Assembly: GCA_029259935.1 (NCBI GenBank)
Contig: JAJDEH010000301.1
Span: 1-40,432 of the forward strand
Length of the DNA stretch: 40,432 nucleotides
DNA from: Planctomycetota bacterium
Lineage (GTDB): Bacteria > Planctomycetota > Planctomycetia > Pirellulales > Pirellulaceae
Reading direction: 5' to 3'
Below are positions 32,745 through 40,432 of the stretch, one piece after another. The notes under the pieces are model-generated. The model saw only the letters and a program-made list of their open reading frames with translations. It was not told the DNA's origin and searched no databases. The stretch's first letter is position 1; each line of letters opens with the position of its first letter. The position numbers and the translations under genes were made by a program.

Positions 32745-34001
32745 ATGTATTTCCGTTCCATGTGCTTGGCCGTGTTGGCCTGCGCGCACCTAGCTGGAGT
32801 TACCCCATTCGTGGCGGCGGGCATGCCCAGCCGCGCGATCAAGACACAAGCCAAGGCGGCCCGCCCCTTCCAATTCATGACCAGGCAAAAAGAGTTGAGC
32901 CTGCGCGCTCAACTGCCTACGGTTGACGATCCCGATATGCGGGCGATGCTGCATGACCCGGCGCTGATTCTCTACACCGACGCGGAGATTCCGCCCGCCT
33001 ATCAAGACTGGAATGGCAGTCTGAATGGAATTCACTCGATCCATTACAATATCTCGGCGAATGACTCCGAACCGTTTGGCAATGGCAATCGCGAGTTTCC
33101 CTGGAATTCGACCGGCGGTACGCACCGCACCAAGAACGTGAAGACTTTTCGCTTCCTCTGGCTGCCGCGAGATGAAAAGGGCAAGCAACTGCCCGTCGTC
33201 TGGCATCGTCGCCATTTGAACGGCGATTCATCAAGAGGCTACGCCTGGACATTTCCGGTGGGAACCGTCTTTGGCGAAGTGCTGCGAATGCGTTCGCCCA
33301 GTGGCCGATATTACACATTCGAGATGCGTCTGCGTATCCGCGAATCGGGCGATTGGGGAGTCGACGTATTTCGCCCATTTCCGACACACGACGATCTAGC
33401 GGTGCGAATAAAGGAATTGCGTCCCACTTGGGAACAGAACGAACGGCTCGCGAAAATAGTCAACTCGCTGCAACGGCCCAAGCAGCTCAAGAAACACAAA
33501 TTGGTCAACAAAGGGCATTCGCGACAGGTGTTTCGGCAGTCGGCCGGAGTGGACTCGTTGCCATCATTGAATGACACTCGGTTGACCGCCGAGTTGCTGA
33601 CGAAAACTCCGTTTCGCACAACCCTCGAACATTCTTGGCGAATCGGATCAAATGGCGTCGCCGTGGCGGCCCCCACGACTCGGGCATCCTTTCACATCGT
33701 GCCCGCCAACTACGACGCCGGATTCATCCACGTGACACGGTCGTCATGCATTCGCTGTCACAATACCGTGAATCAAAGTGTCAACAACTTTGACTTCTCG
33801 CGCGATTGGTACGGACGAATTCGTGGCAGCGACGGCATCTTTTCCTTTCACCCGTTCGACCCCAGTTGCGTTAGCCGAAACGGAATGGGTGCGGGCGTTC
33901 GCATGAATCGCCGCCTCGTTTCCGCTGGGCTTCTGCAGCACTACGATCGCGACCGGCATCCACCTGAGATCTACAACTCGGTGCCGCACCTGTCGGAATA
34001 G
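32745..34001 (+). CDS. Exported protein with a single haem-binding motif
   Basis: The 418-residue product starts with a signal peptide (MYFRSMCLAVLACAHLAGV) and has one CxxCH motif, SSCIRCHNTVNQS (Cys at about residue 335), so one c-type haem is expected. The N-terminal 200 residues show no family that I recognise; they contain IHSIHYNISANDSEPFGNG and a beta-rich FRFLWLPRDEKGKQLPV. Planctomycetes have many exported proteins with isolated haem motifs. A GAGGTG lies three bases before the ATG at 32745, which is close; a GTG at 32739 would add two residues. A terminator follows the gene. Function unknown. Confidence 0.75.
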   Translation: MYFRSMCLAVLACAHLAGVTPFVAAGMPSRAIKTQAKAARPFQFMTRQKELSLRAQLPTVDDPDMRAMLHDPALILYTDAEIPPAYQDWNGSLNGIHSIHYNISANDSEPFGNGNREFPWNSTGGTHRTKNVKTFRFLWLPRDEKGKQLPVVWHRRHLNGDSSRGYAWTFPVGTVFGEVLRMRSPSGRYYTFEMRLRIRESGDWGVDVFRPFPTHDDLAVRIKELRPTWEQNERLAKIVNSLQRPKQLKKHKLVNKGHSRQVFRQSAGVDSLPSLNDTRLTAELLTKTPFRTTLEHSWRIGSNGVAVAAPTTRASFHIVPANYDAGFIHVTRSSCIRCHNTVNQSVNNFDFSRDWYGRIRGSDGIFSFHPFDPSCVSRNGMGAGVRMNRRLVSAGLLQHYDRDRHPPEIYNSVPHLSE

Positions 34002-34026
34002 CCGATCGACTTCCGCTCCGTCGATG

Positions 34027-34056
34027 AAAACCCGGTCATTTGGCCGGGTTTTTTTT
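34027..34056 (+). terminator. Rho-independent terminator
   Basis: AAAACCCGG and CCGGGTTTT form a perfect 9-pair stem with an 8-base loop, followed by further T. It lies 26 bases after the stop codon of the haem-motif gene. Confidence 0.93.
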
Positions 34057-34186
34057 CGCTTACGGGGGAAAGCGTCATTGGAACGACCACGTAGATCGCG
34101 CCGCAGCCTGCCGGATTCGATATTCATAACATGATGCCGCTATTGACTTTACAAGAAATAATCACGGCAATTTCGAGCGCGCGATT

Positions 34187-34237
34187 CGGTTTGTTTGTCG
34201 CAATCGGTGACCTACGATTAATAAATCAAACAAACCG
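34187..34237. promoter_or_regulatory. Inverted repeat upstream of DUF1573 gene
   Basis: CGGTTTGTTTG (34187-34197) and CAAACAAACCG (34227-34237) are perfect inverse arms 29 bases apart, about 100 bases before the DUF1573 start. They could bind a regulator at two half-sites or form an RNA stem. Confidence 0.45.
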
Positions 34238-34338
34238 GGACCGACTCGGTCGCAATCACCCACTGAGAAAATAGGTAGAATGGCGACTGTAGGTCGTTCA
34301 CGCCGTTGCCTCTCACCAAGTTACAACCGGGAATTGCC

Positions 34339-35337
34339 ATGTATCGCCAAATCTCCGTGTTTCTCGCATTGATTCTCTGTACGGAACTGGCTCAAGCGCA
34401 GGAAGACTGGGCTCAGAAGATGTTTAAGGTTCGCCGTCACGATTTTGGTGTCGTGGCTCGCAACGCGAAAGCAGAATTTGCCTTTGTCATCGAGAACCCG
34501 TATGCCACGGACGTCGAAATTTCCGGAGTCCGCACAAGTTGCGGATGCACCACGCCGAAGCTTACCAAGCGCACGTTGAAGACCTATGAAAAAGGCGCCG
34601 TGCTGGCCGTTTACAATACCGACCGCTTCCTCGGCAAACGAGGCGCGACGCTGACCGTCACCTTTAGCAAGCCAAGACGGGCGGAGGTTCAGGTCAGCGT
34701 CAAGGGTTTCATTCGCAGCGATGTGATTATTCAACCCAGCGATATCGAGTTCGGTTCGGTCCCCGAAGGCGGCGGCTTGCAGCGCTCGACGACGATTCAA
34801 TATTTCGGCAGCAATCCGAATTGGTCGCTATCACAAGCGACGACGACCAATGGTCACATCAAGGCGTCCGTCCAGCGAGTCAAAGGTTCTTCCGGCCGTC
34901 CCACCTATCAGGTAAATGCTCAGCTTGACGAGACCGCGCCGCTTGGCGAGATCTTCGATGAATTGACATTGGTCAGCAACGATCGCGAAATCCCCAAACT
35001 GTCTTTGATGGTGACGGGCCGAGTCGTGGCACCGGTTTCCATTTCCCCTTCGACCTTGTTCTTGGGAGTCGTCCCGCCAGGCCAGCAGGTGGAAAGAAAC
35101 CTCGTGGTGCGAGGAAAGCAACCCTTCAGAATTCTGGGAGTCAAAACAGACCACGACGGGCTTTCCGCAAACGTCTCGGACGAGGCCAAGAAAGTGCACG
35201 TGCTGCCCATCCGGTTCGTGGCGGGCAACAAGACGCGACGGGTCGATGCGTTGGTCGAAATAGAAACCGACCTCAACGGCGTGATCGCAAATTGCCGAGT
35301 CTCGGCTGCGGTCGTCGAAGGTGCCGCCAAGAAGTAG
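34339..35337 (+). CDS. Exported DUF1573 protein
   Basis: The 332-residue protein has a signal peptide (MYRQISVFLALILCTELAQA). DUF1573 follows at about 28-120: RHDFGVVARNAKAEFAFVIE, then GVRTSCGCTTPKLTK with the C-x-C pair, then GKRGATLTVTFSKP. Two further Ig-like segments follow, so it may have three beta-sandwich modules. It is the second DUF1573 protein of the window and is not closely similar in the later part. It acts outside the cytoplasm; function unknown. The ATG at 34339 starts the signal peptide. The gene has its own upstream region and converges with the TPR gene. Confidence 0.87.
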   Translation: MYRQISVFLALILCTELAQAQEDWAQKMFKVRRHDFGVVARNAKAEFAFVIENPYATDVEISGVRTSCGCTTPKLTKRTLKTYEKGAVLAVYNTDRFLGKRGATLTVTFSKPRRAEVQVSVKGFIRSDVIIQPSDIEFGSVPEGGGLQRSTTIQYFGSNPNWSLSQATTTNGHIKASVQRVKGSSGRPTYQVNAQLDETAPLGEIFDELTLVSNDREIPKLSLMVTGRVVAPVSISPSTLFLGVVPPGQQVERNLVVRGKQPFRILGVKTDHDGLSANVSDEAKKVHVLPIRFVAGNKTRRVDALVEIETDLNGVIANCRVSAAVVEGAAKK

Positions 35338-35394
35338 GTCATTTTCGCCGAACGTGACTTTCAGTATCGCGACTGAAATCCAAACTGCCATAGA

Positions 35395-35424
35395 GAAGCC
35401 CGGATTCGCAAGATTCCGGGCTTC
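35395..35424. terminator. Hairpin between convergent genes
   Basis: GAAGCCCGGA and TCCGGGCTTC are perfect 10-base arms with a 10-base loop, lying between the stops of the DUF1573 gene (plus) and the TPR gene (minus). No T-run follows on either strand; a bidirectional role is likely. Confidence 0.6.
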
Positions 35425-35483
35425 AATGCTGTGATCACTACCAGCAAGTCACCTTTGGCAAAAGTGACGTGCGCCGACTCACT

Positions 35484-36713
35484 TCATTCGCTTGGCTTAC
35501 GAATAATCATCCGGAAAGGAGATTTGGCTTTGTACAGCTTTAGAATTTCCTGCTCTCCGCTCTTCTGTTCGTCTTGAGTCAGCGCCACGACGCGGTTTTG
35601 GTGCGTAACCGCCAGATCAAAGTCACCCAACTCGGCATAAGCGGCAGCCAAGGCCTTGATATCCATTGCCTGCTTGTATTCGCGCATTTTGCAAAGCGTC
35701 ATGGCCGTTTTCAGTGACAGTTTACCGTCCCGATATTTTTCATTCGGGCAGGTCGCCAACAGCCAAGCTTTGTTTTGATAGGCCAAAGGATATTCCGGCG
35801 CAAGTTTGATCCCCTGGTCGTAGTCCGCCAATGCGCCCGCGAAATCGCCAAGCATTTGGCGATTGTAACCACGGTTGTTAAACGCCACGCCGTCGCCCGG
35901 TTGCAATTGAATGACTTCGTTGAAATCGTCGACCGCGGCCGCATGATCTCGTTGGGCATAGTGAGAGAACCCGCGATGTGCCAAGGCACGAACATTCTTC
36001 GGATCCAATTCTAGCGCTTTGGAAAAGTCGGCAATGGCCGATTCCCAATCTTGTTGATTTCGGCGCACGATGCCGCGGTAGACGTAACCATCGGCCTGAT
36101 CCGGTGTCAACTTTATAACACGGCTGTAGTCTTTGGCAGCGTTTTCAAAATCTTGTTTGGCCAGATACGCCGCCGCCCGATTCGTGTGCACGAAGAGTGG
36201 CTTGGCACCCTTGGCGAGCGCCTGTTCATAGTCGGCGATCGCCTTGTCGTACTCACCAACGCTTGTGTAAAACGCACCGCGGCTGAGAAAAACCTCTGCG
36301 CGCTGTTCACCCAACCTGATCGCTTGCGAGTAATCCGCAATCGCCTTTTCGTTGTCGCCCACCGCCGCCCAAACATTTCCTCGAAGGACATACAGTTCCG
36401 CATTCTTGGGTTTTTCCTTGATCAGCTTCGTGTAAATCGGTGCCGCTTCGGTAAAGGCAACCACGTCGCTCCGCTGAACCCACCCCTTGAGCCCATCTTT
36501 GTTCTGAAGGGCTACCGCGTCTTTCCGTTCGTCAAGCAGCGGTAGCACATCGCCGGGCTGGCCAAATTTCACCGGCTTGCCGTCGACTTCGACTTGCAGC
36601 GGCTCGCGAACGACCACGGAACGGAGTTGAGTTTCCTGAGCGAAAATTGGCGAAGCAATGACGAGGAAAGTCAAACTACCCCAGATGGCAAGAAAATGAG
36701 AGCAGTGATTCAC
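35484..36713 (-). CDS. Exported SH3-like/TPR protein
   Basis: The 409-residue product has a signal peptide (AIWGSLTFLVIASPIFAQ), an SH3-like domain (about 32-87, with VQRSDVVAF at its end) and seven to eight TPR units (about 90-375), for example NAELYVLRGNVWAAVGDNEK and NVRALAHRGFSHYAQRDHAA. TPR arrays bind protein partners; this one is extracytoplasmic. The block AWLLATCPNEKYRDGKLSL is common in planctomycete TPR proteins. The start is a GTG at 36713 with AGGAGAC six bases upstream; the longer frame from 36833 begins with a Cys/Val-rich stretch unlike a protein start. It lies behind proS on the same strand with 182 bases between. Confidence 0.87.
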   Translation of the reverse strand: MNHCSHFLAIWGSLTFLVIASPIFAQETQLRSVVVREPLQVEVDGKPVKFGQPGDVLPLLDERKDAVALQNKDGLKGWVQRSDVVAFTEAAPIYTKLIKEKPKNAELYVLRGNVWAAVGDNEKAIADYSQAIRLGEQRAEVFLSRGAFYTSVGEYDKAIADYEQALAKGAKPLFVHTNRAAAYLAKQDFENAAKDYSRVIKLTPDQADGYVYRGIVRRNQQDWESAIADFSKALELDPKNVRALAHRGFSHYAQRDHAAAVDDFNEVIQLQPGDGVAFNNRGYNRQMLGDFAGALADYDQGIKLAPEYPLAYQNKAWLLATCPNEKYRDGKLSLKTAMTLCKMREYKQAMDIKALAAAYAELGDFDLAVTHQNRVVALTQDEQKSGEQEILKLYKAKSPFRMIIRKPSE

Positions 36714-36895
36714 TTGAAGTCTCCTGAATTTCCCCGGATGGAGTCGTTTACGCAACGCCGTATAGATTACACAAACCTCTCTCTCTATGTAAATAACGCA
36801 GACACCGCAAACACACTGAATAGTGTTGTACACAGGCTTTAGCTGCCTTTAGGCTGAGGCCATAGGCTGGACTCCAACCCCGGCAAGGCGCTACT

Positions 36896-38404
36896 TCAAT
36901 AGGCCTTGGCAAACACGCCCTGCACTTTGCTCGGTTTGCCGGTGAAGATGCACTTGCCTTCTTCCGCTTCGCCATCCAGAGGAATGCAGCGGACCGTGAC
37001 TTTGAGCTTTTTCAGCTCTTCTTCTACCTCGGGCCCTTCCACCCAATGGCAATTTGCGAACCCGCCGTGGATTTCCGGTTTATTGGGATTCTTGGGAGTG
37101 AAATAGGCGCGGAAGTCGTCCAAGTTGTCGATCGTACACGTGTTGTTTTCCCGCAGCGATAGCGCACGGTTGAACAGGTTGTCCTGCATTTCCTGGAGCG
37201 TTTTTGTGATCGTCTCGACGAACTCGGCTCGGGGAACGCCCGCCTTTTCCTTGGTGTCGCGGCGATAGCGAAACACCGAGTCCTTGGCGATATCCTTTTC
37301 GCCGATCTCACAGTAGATGGGAACGCCTCGCTTGACGTGTTCCCAATGCTTTCCGCGGATATCGCGATCATCGATCAGCACCTGAACTTGATTGCCATGA
37401 AACTGCTGAGCTGTTAACTCGGCCTTGAGGCTTTCGCAGTAAGGCAGTACTTCGGACCGCTGCTCGTCGGTCTTATAGATAGGCAGCAACACGACGTGCT
37501 TTGGCGCGAGGCGTGGCGGAAGCACGAGCCCGTCGTCGTCAGCGTGCGTCATGATCAGCGCGCCGACCAGCCGCGTCGACACGCCCCAGGATGTGGTCCA
37601 GGCATACACTTCCTTGCCGTGTTGGTCTTGAAACTTGATGTCCTGGGCACGCGAAAAATTCTGACCCAAGAAGTGCGACGTGCCCGCTTGCAGCGCTTTG
37701 CGGTCTTGCATCATGGCTTCGATCGACAACGTCGAAACCGCGCCTGGAAACCGCTCTCCCGCCGTCTTTTCACCTTTAATCACCGGCATGGCCATGTGGT
37801 TCTCGGCAAAGTCGGCATACACATCCAGCATCAAACGGGTTTCTTCCCACGCTTCTTCTTCGGTGGCATGGGCCGTGTGTCCTTCCTGCCACAAGAACTC
37901 CGCCGTTCGCAAGAACATGCGAGTTCGCATTTCCCAACGCACCACATTCGCCCATTGATTGATCTTGATCGGCAGATCACGATACGACTCGATCCACTTG
38001 GCGTACATGTGGCCGATGATCGTTTCGCTGGTCGGTCGCACGATATAGGGTTCGTCCAATTTGCCGGCGGGCACGAGACCGCCGTCCGGCCCCGGCTCAA
38101 GCCGTTGATGGGTCACCACCGCGCATTCCTTGGCAAATCCCTCGACATGCTCGGCTTCTTTTTCCATGAAGCTCATGGGAATGAACAGTGGAAAATAGGC
38201 GTTCTCGTGGCCGGTATCCTTGAACATCTTGTCCAGGCCCGCTTGAATGTGTTCCCAGATCGCGAACCCCCACGGCTTGATGACCATGCACCCCCGGGCG
38301 GGCGAAGGCTCGGCCATGTCGGCCGCCTTGATCACCTGCTGATACCATTCAGGGTAGTCGTCTTCGCGAGTGGGATTGATCGCACTTTTGGGTTTTTTGG
38401 CCAT
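36896..38404 (-). CDS. proS: Prolyl-tRNA synthetase, archaeal/eukaryal type
   Basis: ProRS charges tRNA-Pro with proline. The 502-residue length, the start DDYPEWYQQVIKAADMAE, the class II motifs (RPTSETIIG, then RWEMRTRMFLRTAEFLWQEG) and the C-terminal extension ending VFAKAY show the type 3 (archaeal/eukaryal) form without the bacterial editing insert. A zinc-like C-terminal domain with few cysteines (KCIFTGKPS) follows the anticodon-binding domain (about 300-400). Such ProRS is found in several bacterial phyla by ancient transfer. ATG at 38404; no strong ribosome site. Confidence 0.95.
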   Translation of the reverse strand: MAKKPKSAINPTREDDYPEWYQQVIKAADMAEPSPARGCMVIKPWGFAIWEHIQAGLDKMFKDTGHENAYFPLFIPMSFMEKEAEHVEGFAKECAVVTHQRLEPGPDGGLVPAGKLDEPYIVRPTSETIIGHMYAKWIESYRDLPIKINQWANVVRWEMRTRMFLRTAEFLWQEGHTAHATEEEAWEETRLMLDVYADFAENHMAMPVIKGEKTAGERFPGAVSTLSIEAMMQDRKALQAGTSHFLGQNFSRAQDIKFQDQHGKEVYAWTTSWGVSTRLVGALIMTHADDDGLVLPPRLAPKHVVLLPIYKTDEQRSEVLPYCESLKAELTAQQFHGNQVQVLIDDRDIRGKHWEHVKRGVPIYCEIGEKDIAKDSVFRYRRDTKEKAGVPRAEFVETITKTLQEMQDNLFNRALSLRENNTCTIDNLDDFRAYFTPKNPNKPEIHGGFANCHWVEGPEVEEELKKLKVTVRCIPLDGEAEEGKCIFTGKPSKVQGVFAKAY

Positions 38405-38682
38405 CGAGAAACTCGGGGGTGTCAGTTCAGTTGGAGAATGGTCTCATCATTGCATCGAAATTCTAGGAAATCCAACGACCGCATGGCAAGGCGATCATGC
38501 GACCAGCGGCTGTAACGAGTCGATCGGAGCGGGCCACATGATTGATGACAGCCTGCGCTGACATTGGTTCAGCGGGCCGTCGCTGGTTCGCGGCGGCTTT
38601 CTCTGCCCGCCTTGAACGGTTAGATGCTTCGTCTTAGAATCGGCCACTCACCTTTCTCAGCACTTCTCTAGAAAGTAAGGGC

Positions 38683-39648
38683 ATGTCGCGCCGTTTTGTC
38701 AATCAATTGGGTGAGCGAGAGGACATCGATCAACCCTTTCTAGTGGCCGAAAAACAACTAAGAGCCAACCGCAACGGGAATCTTTATCTGCAGCTTCGGC
38801 TCTCCGACCGCACGGGCTCGGTCACGGCGATGATGTGGAACGCCAGCGATCAGGTCTATGGCAGCTTCGAAAACGGCGACTATCTCCGTATTTACGGAAA
38901 GACGCAGTTTTACAACGGTTCGCTGCAGATGATCGTCAATCGAATCGACCGGTTGGACTCCAAGGAGATCGATCCGGCGGAATTCATCACGCTCAGCACG
39001 GCGGATATCGACCAACTTGCCGACCGGCTCAGTGAGTTGCTGCGCGGCGTCACGAATGTCCACCTGCGCAGCCTGGCGGAATGCTTTTTGGTGGACGAAT
39101 CGTTCATGGACAAGCTAAGCCGCGCCCCGGCGGGCATCAAGAACCACCACGCCTACCATGGCGGATTGCTGGAACATATCGTCAACCTGATGGAATTATG
39201 CAACGTTGTCGCGCCTCATTATACGGATCTCGATGCCGAACAATTGTTGTTCGGCGCGTTTATGCACGACATGGGCAAGATCGACGAACTGACCTATGAA
39301 CGCGACCTCGGCTACAGCGACGAAGGGCAGTTGATCGGGCATCTGGTGATGGCGGTTAGCACGCTGGAAGAAAAGGCACGCCAGGCGGAACAGCTTTCGG
39401 GCGAGCCCTTTCCGGAGGATCTGCTGTTGCGGCTGAAGCACATGATCGTCAGCCACCATGGAGAATACGAATACGGCAGTCCGAAACTGCCGATGACGTT
39501 AGAAGCCATCGCGCTGCACTATCTAGATAACCTGGACGCCAAGCTGCATTGCGTCAAACAGCTCATGAAGGAAGACGTGAACACGGACAGCCACTGGACG
39601 CCGTATCAGCCCAGCCTAGGCCGCAAGCTCTACAAATCGGCGGACTGA
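38683..39648 (+). CDS. YhaM-like 3'-5' exoribonuclease (OB-fold plus HD domain)
   Basis: The 321-residue protein has an N-terminal OB-fold (about 15-95: LRANRNGNLYLQLRLSDRTG) and an HD phosphohydrolase domain (about 150-300). The latter has HGGLLEHIV, the metal pair HD in FMHDMGKID (His195, Asp196), SHHGEYEYG (258-266) and the terminal Asp in LDNLDAKLH. This order is that of YhaM, a Mn-dependent 3'-5' exonuclease that trims RNA and DNA. The ATG at 38683 follows AAGG. It diverges from proS and converges with the MBL-fold gene. The B. subtilis enzyme is the nearest known reference. Confidence 0.9.
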   Translation: MSRRFVNQLGEREDIDQPFLVAEKQLRANRNGNLYLQLRLSDRTGSVTAMMWNASDQVYGSFENGDYLRIYGKTQFYNGSLQMIVNRIDRLDSKEIDPAEFITLSTADIDQLADRLSELLRGVTNVHLRSLAECFLVDESFMDKLSRAPAGIKNHHAYHGGLLEHIVNLMELCNVVAPHYTDLDAEQLLFGAFMHDMGKIDELTYERDLGYSDEGQLIGHLVMAVSTLEEKARQAEQLSGEPFPEDLLLRLKHMIVSHHGEYEYGSPKLPMTLEAIALHYLDNLDAKLHCVKQLMKEDVNTDSHWTPYQPSLGRKLYKSAD

Positions 39649-39675
39649 ATTAGGGCGAGGATCTCTTGCAGTTAG

Positions 39676-40362
39676 TCAAAGCGAGATCTTCCCGCCGGGC
39701 TCGATCACGATCGGCTCGGCCGTGGTTTGCGCTCGCACCTTTTCGGACCATGCTTGCGCGTCCTGTTCGATGGGCGGCCAAGTGTTGTAGTGGGCCGGCG
39801 CGACGCGCTTGGGGTTTATCAGTTTGATCGCCTCGATCGAATCGTCCGGCCCCATCGTGAACAAGTCGCCGATGGGCAGTACCGCCAGATCGATGCCCGC
39901 TGCTCCGATCAACCGCATATCGGAAAACAACGCCGTGTCGCAAGCAAAGTAGATGTTGCCCTCGGGCAAGCTCAGCAAAAAACCTCCGGGGTTTCCGCCG
40001 TAGGACCCGTCGGGCAATTGAGAACTGTGATGGGCCAAAGTTAACTTGACGCGGCCAAAGGGCAAATCGACTCCGCCGCCCAGATTCATGCCGATTGTAT
40101 TCTGCACGGCATGTTGCTTACTGAACCATTCGGCGATCTCGAAAATTGCGACCACCGTCGCTCCGGTTCGGTTGGCGATCGAGGCCACGTCCGCGACATG
40201 GTCGAAGTGGCCGTGCGAAACGAGAATGTGAGTTGCCTCGACATCGTCCGCTTTGACCGGCGCGGTCGGTGAATCGTTCAAGAACGGATCGAGCAACACC
40301 GTGTGTTCTCCGATCTGGATGGACCAACTTCCATGTCCTAGCCAAGTCAGTTCCGTTGCCAT
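39676..40362 (-). CDS. UPF0173-type MBL-fold metal-dependent hydrolase
   Basis: The 228-residue protein is a metallo-beta-lactamase-fold hydrolase of the UPF0173/UlaG-like type: LTWLGHGSWSIQIG at the start, the metal motif HGHFDH (50-55), AHHSSQLPDG (about 110-119), the ACDTALFSDM loop and APAHYNTWP near the end. The substrate is unknown; the family includes the ascorbate lactonase UlaG and the many UPF0173 proteins. It is cytoplasmic. AAGGAG precedes the ATG at 40362. It is convergent with the YhaM-like gene, 27 bases between the stops. The remaining 70 bases at the right edge hold no gene. Confidence 0.93.
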   Translation of the reverse strand: MATELTWLGHGSWSIQIGEHTVLLDPFLNDSPTAPVKADDVEATHILVSHGHFDHVADVASIANRTGATVVAIFEIAEWFSKQHAVQNTIGMNLGGGVDLPFGRVKLTLAHHSSQLPDGSYGGNPGGFLLSLPEGNIYFACDTALFSDMRLIGAAGIDLAVLPIGDLFTMGPDDSIEAIKLINPKRVAPAHYNTWPPIEQDAQAWSEKVRAQTTAEPIVIEPGGKISL

Positions 40363-40432
40363 CGTGTTCTCCTTCGCTCTTATCGTGGCTAGCGCGTTGG
40401 GCGGACCCCCTCTAACTCCCCCTTGGCAAGGG

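Larger units (their letters stand above)
34002..34338. other. Intergenic region with terminator and inverted repeat
   Basis: This 337-base gap holds the terminator of the haem-motif gene (34027-34056), then an AT-richer stretch with an 11-base inverted repeat (34187-34237) and a direct repeat TCGCAATC (34198-34205 and 34250-34257) upstream of the DUF1573 gene. TAGAAT at 34276-34281 could be a -10 box, but no matching -35 is evident. I see no gene. Confidence 0.6.

Noticed and set aside
38415..38470. Sequence like a tRNA D-arm (AGTTCAGTTGG then AGAATGG)
   Set aside because: No matching acceptor stem, anticodon stem or T-arm could be found around it, so it is not a tRNA or a clear fragment.
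37496..38515. 339-residue plus-strand frame opposite proS
   Set aside because: It is the mirror of a well-supported synthetase gene, and its composition is that of an antisense reading (Arg/His-rich).

Overview
The window reads as a GC-rich chromosomal segment of a planctomycete, probably of the Pirellula/Rhodopirellula kind. The inference rests on several features together: a cysteine-rich protein with repeated YTV motifs, two DUF1573 proteins, a giant membrane Ser/Thr kinase fused to PEGA, redoxin-like and WD40 parts, a BlaI/M56 pair with a glycine-rich tail, a decahaem-free but multihaem lipoprotein cytochrome, and many exported proteins of unknown function. I found no rRNA, tRNA, CRISPR array, transposase or phage gene. 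About 29 protein genes fill most of the sequence.

Layout. 153-4132: housekeeping and small membrane genes (CvpA-like protein, YdjM-like metal-dependent hydrolase, D-aminoacyl-tRNA deacylase dtd with a coupled membrane protein, an exported LolA-like protein). 4442-7814: a three-gene plus-strand set of exported proteins: a lipoprotein, its shorter paralogue and a DUF11 lipoprotein. 7980-12601: a Uma2 protein, an M20 amidohydrolase, a GxxExxY protein enclosed by copies of a 27-base palindromic repeat, and an exported alpha/beta hydrolase. 12632-15073: a BlaI-type repressor and M56 (BlaR1-like) peptidase behind a near-consensus promoter whose spacer holds a perfect 13-base palindrome.

15103-31126: a long minus-strand run. 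Read in transcription order it holds a DUF4416 protein, a WecA/TagO-like glycosyl-1-phosphate transferase, an O-antigen-ligase/TPR protein, a DUF1573 protein, a four-haem lipoprotein cytochrome, an exported FAD oxidoreductase, a membrane protein with two FMN attachment motifs and two CxxxCP motifs, and the giant kinase. The first part suggests surface glycan synthesis, the middle an extracytoplasmic redox module, and the last a transmembrane sensor kinase.

31402-40362: a YTV-type cysteine-rich wall protein with a clear terminator, an exported single-haem-motif protein, a second DUF1573 protein, an exported SH3/TPR protein, prolyl-tRNA synthetase of the archaeal/eukaryal type, a YhaM-like exoribonuclease and an MBL-fold hydrolase.

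The strongest unexplained signals are (1) a family of six copies of a palindromic repeat that brackets the GxxExxY gene and supplies its stop codon, (2) the kinase, whose redoxin domain has lost both catalytic cysteines, and (3) the translationally coupled FAD oxidoreductase and doubly flavinylated membrane protein next to a multihaem cytochrome.
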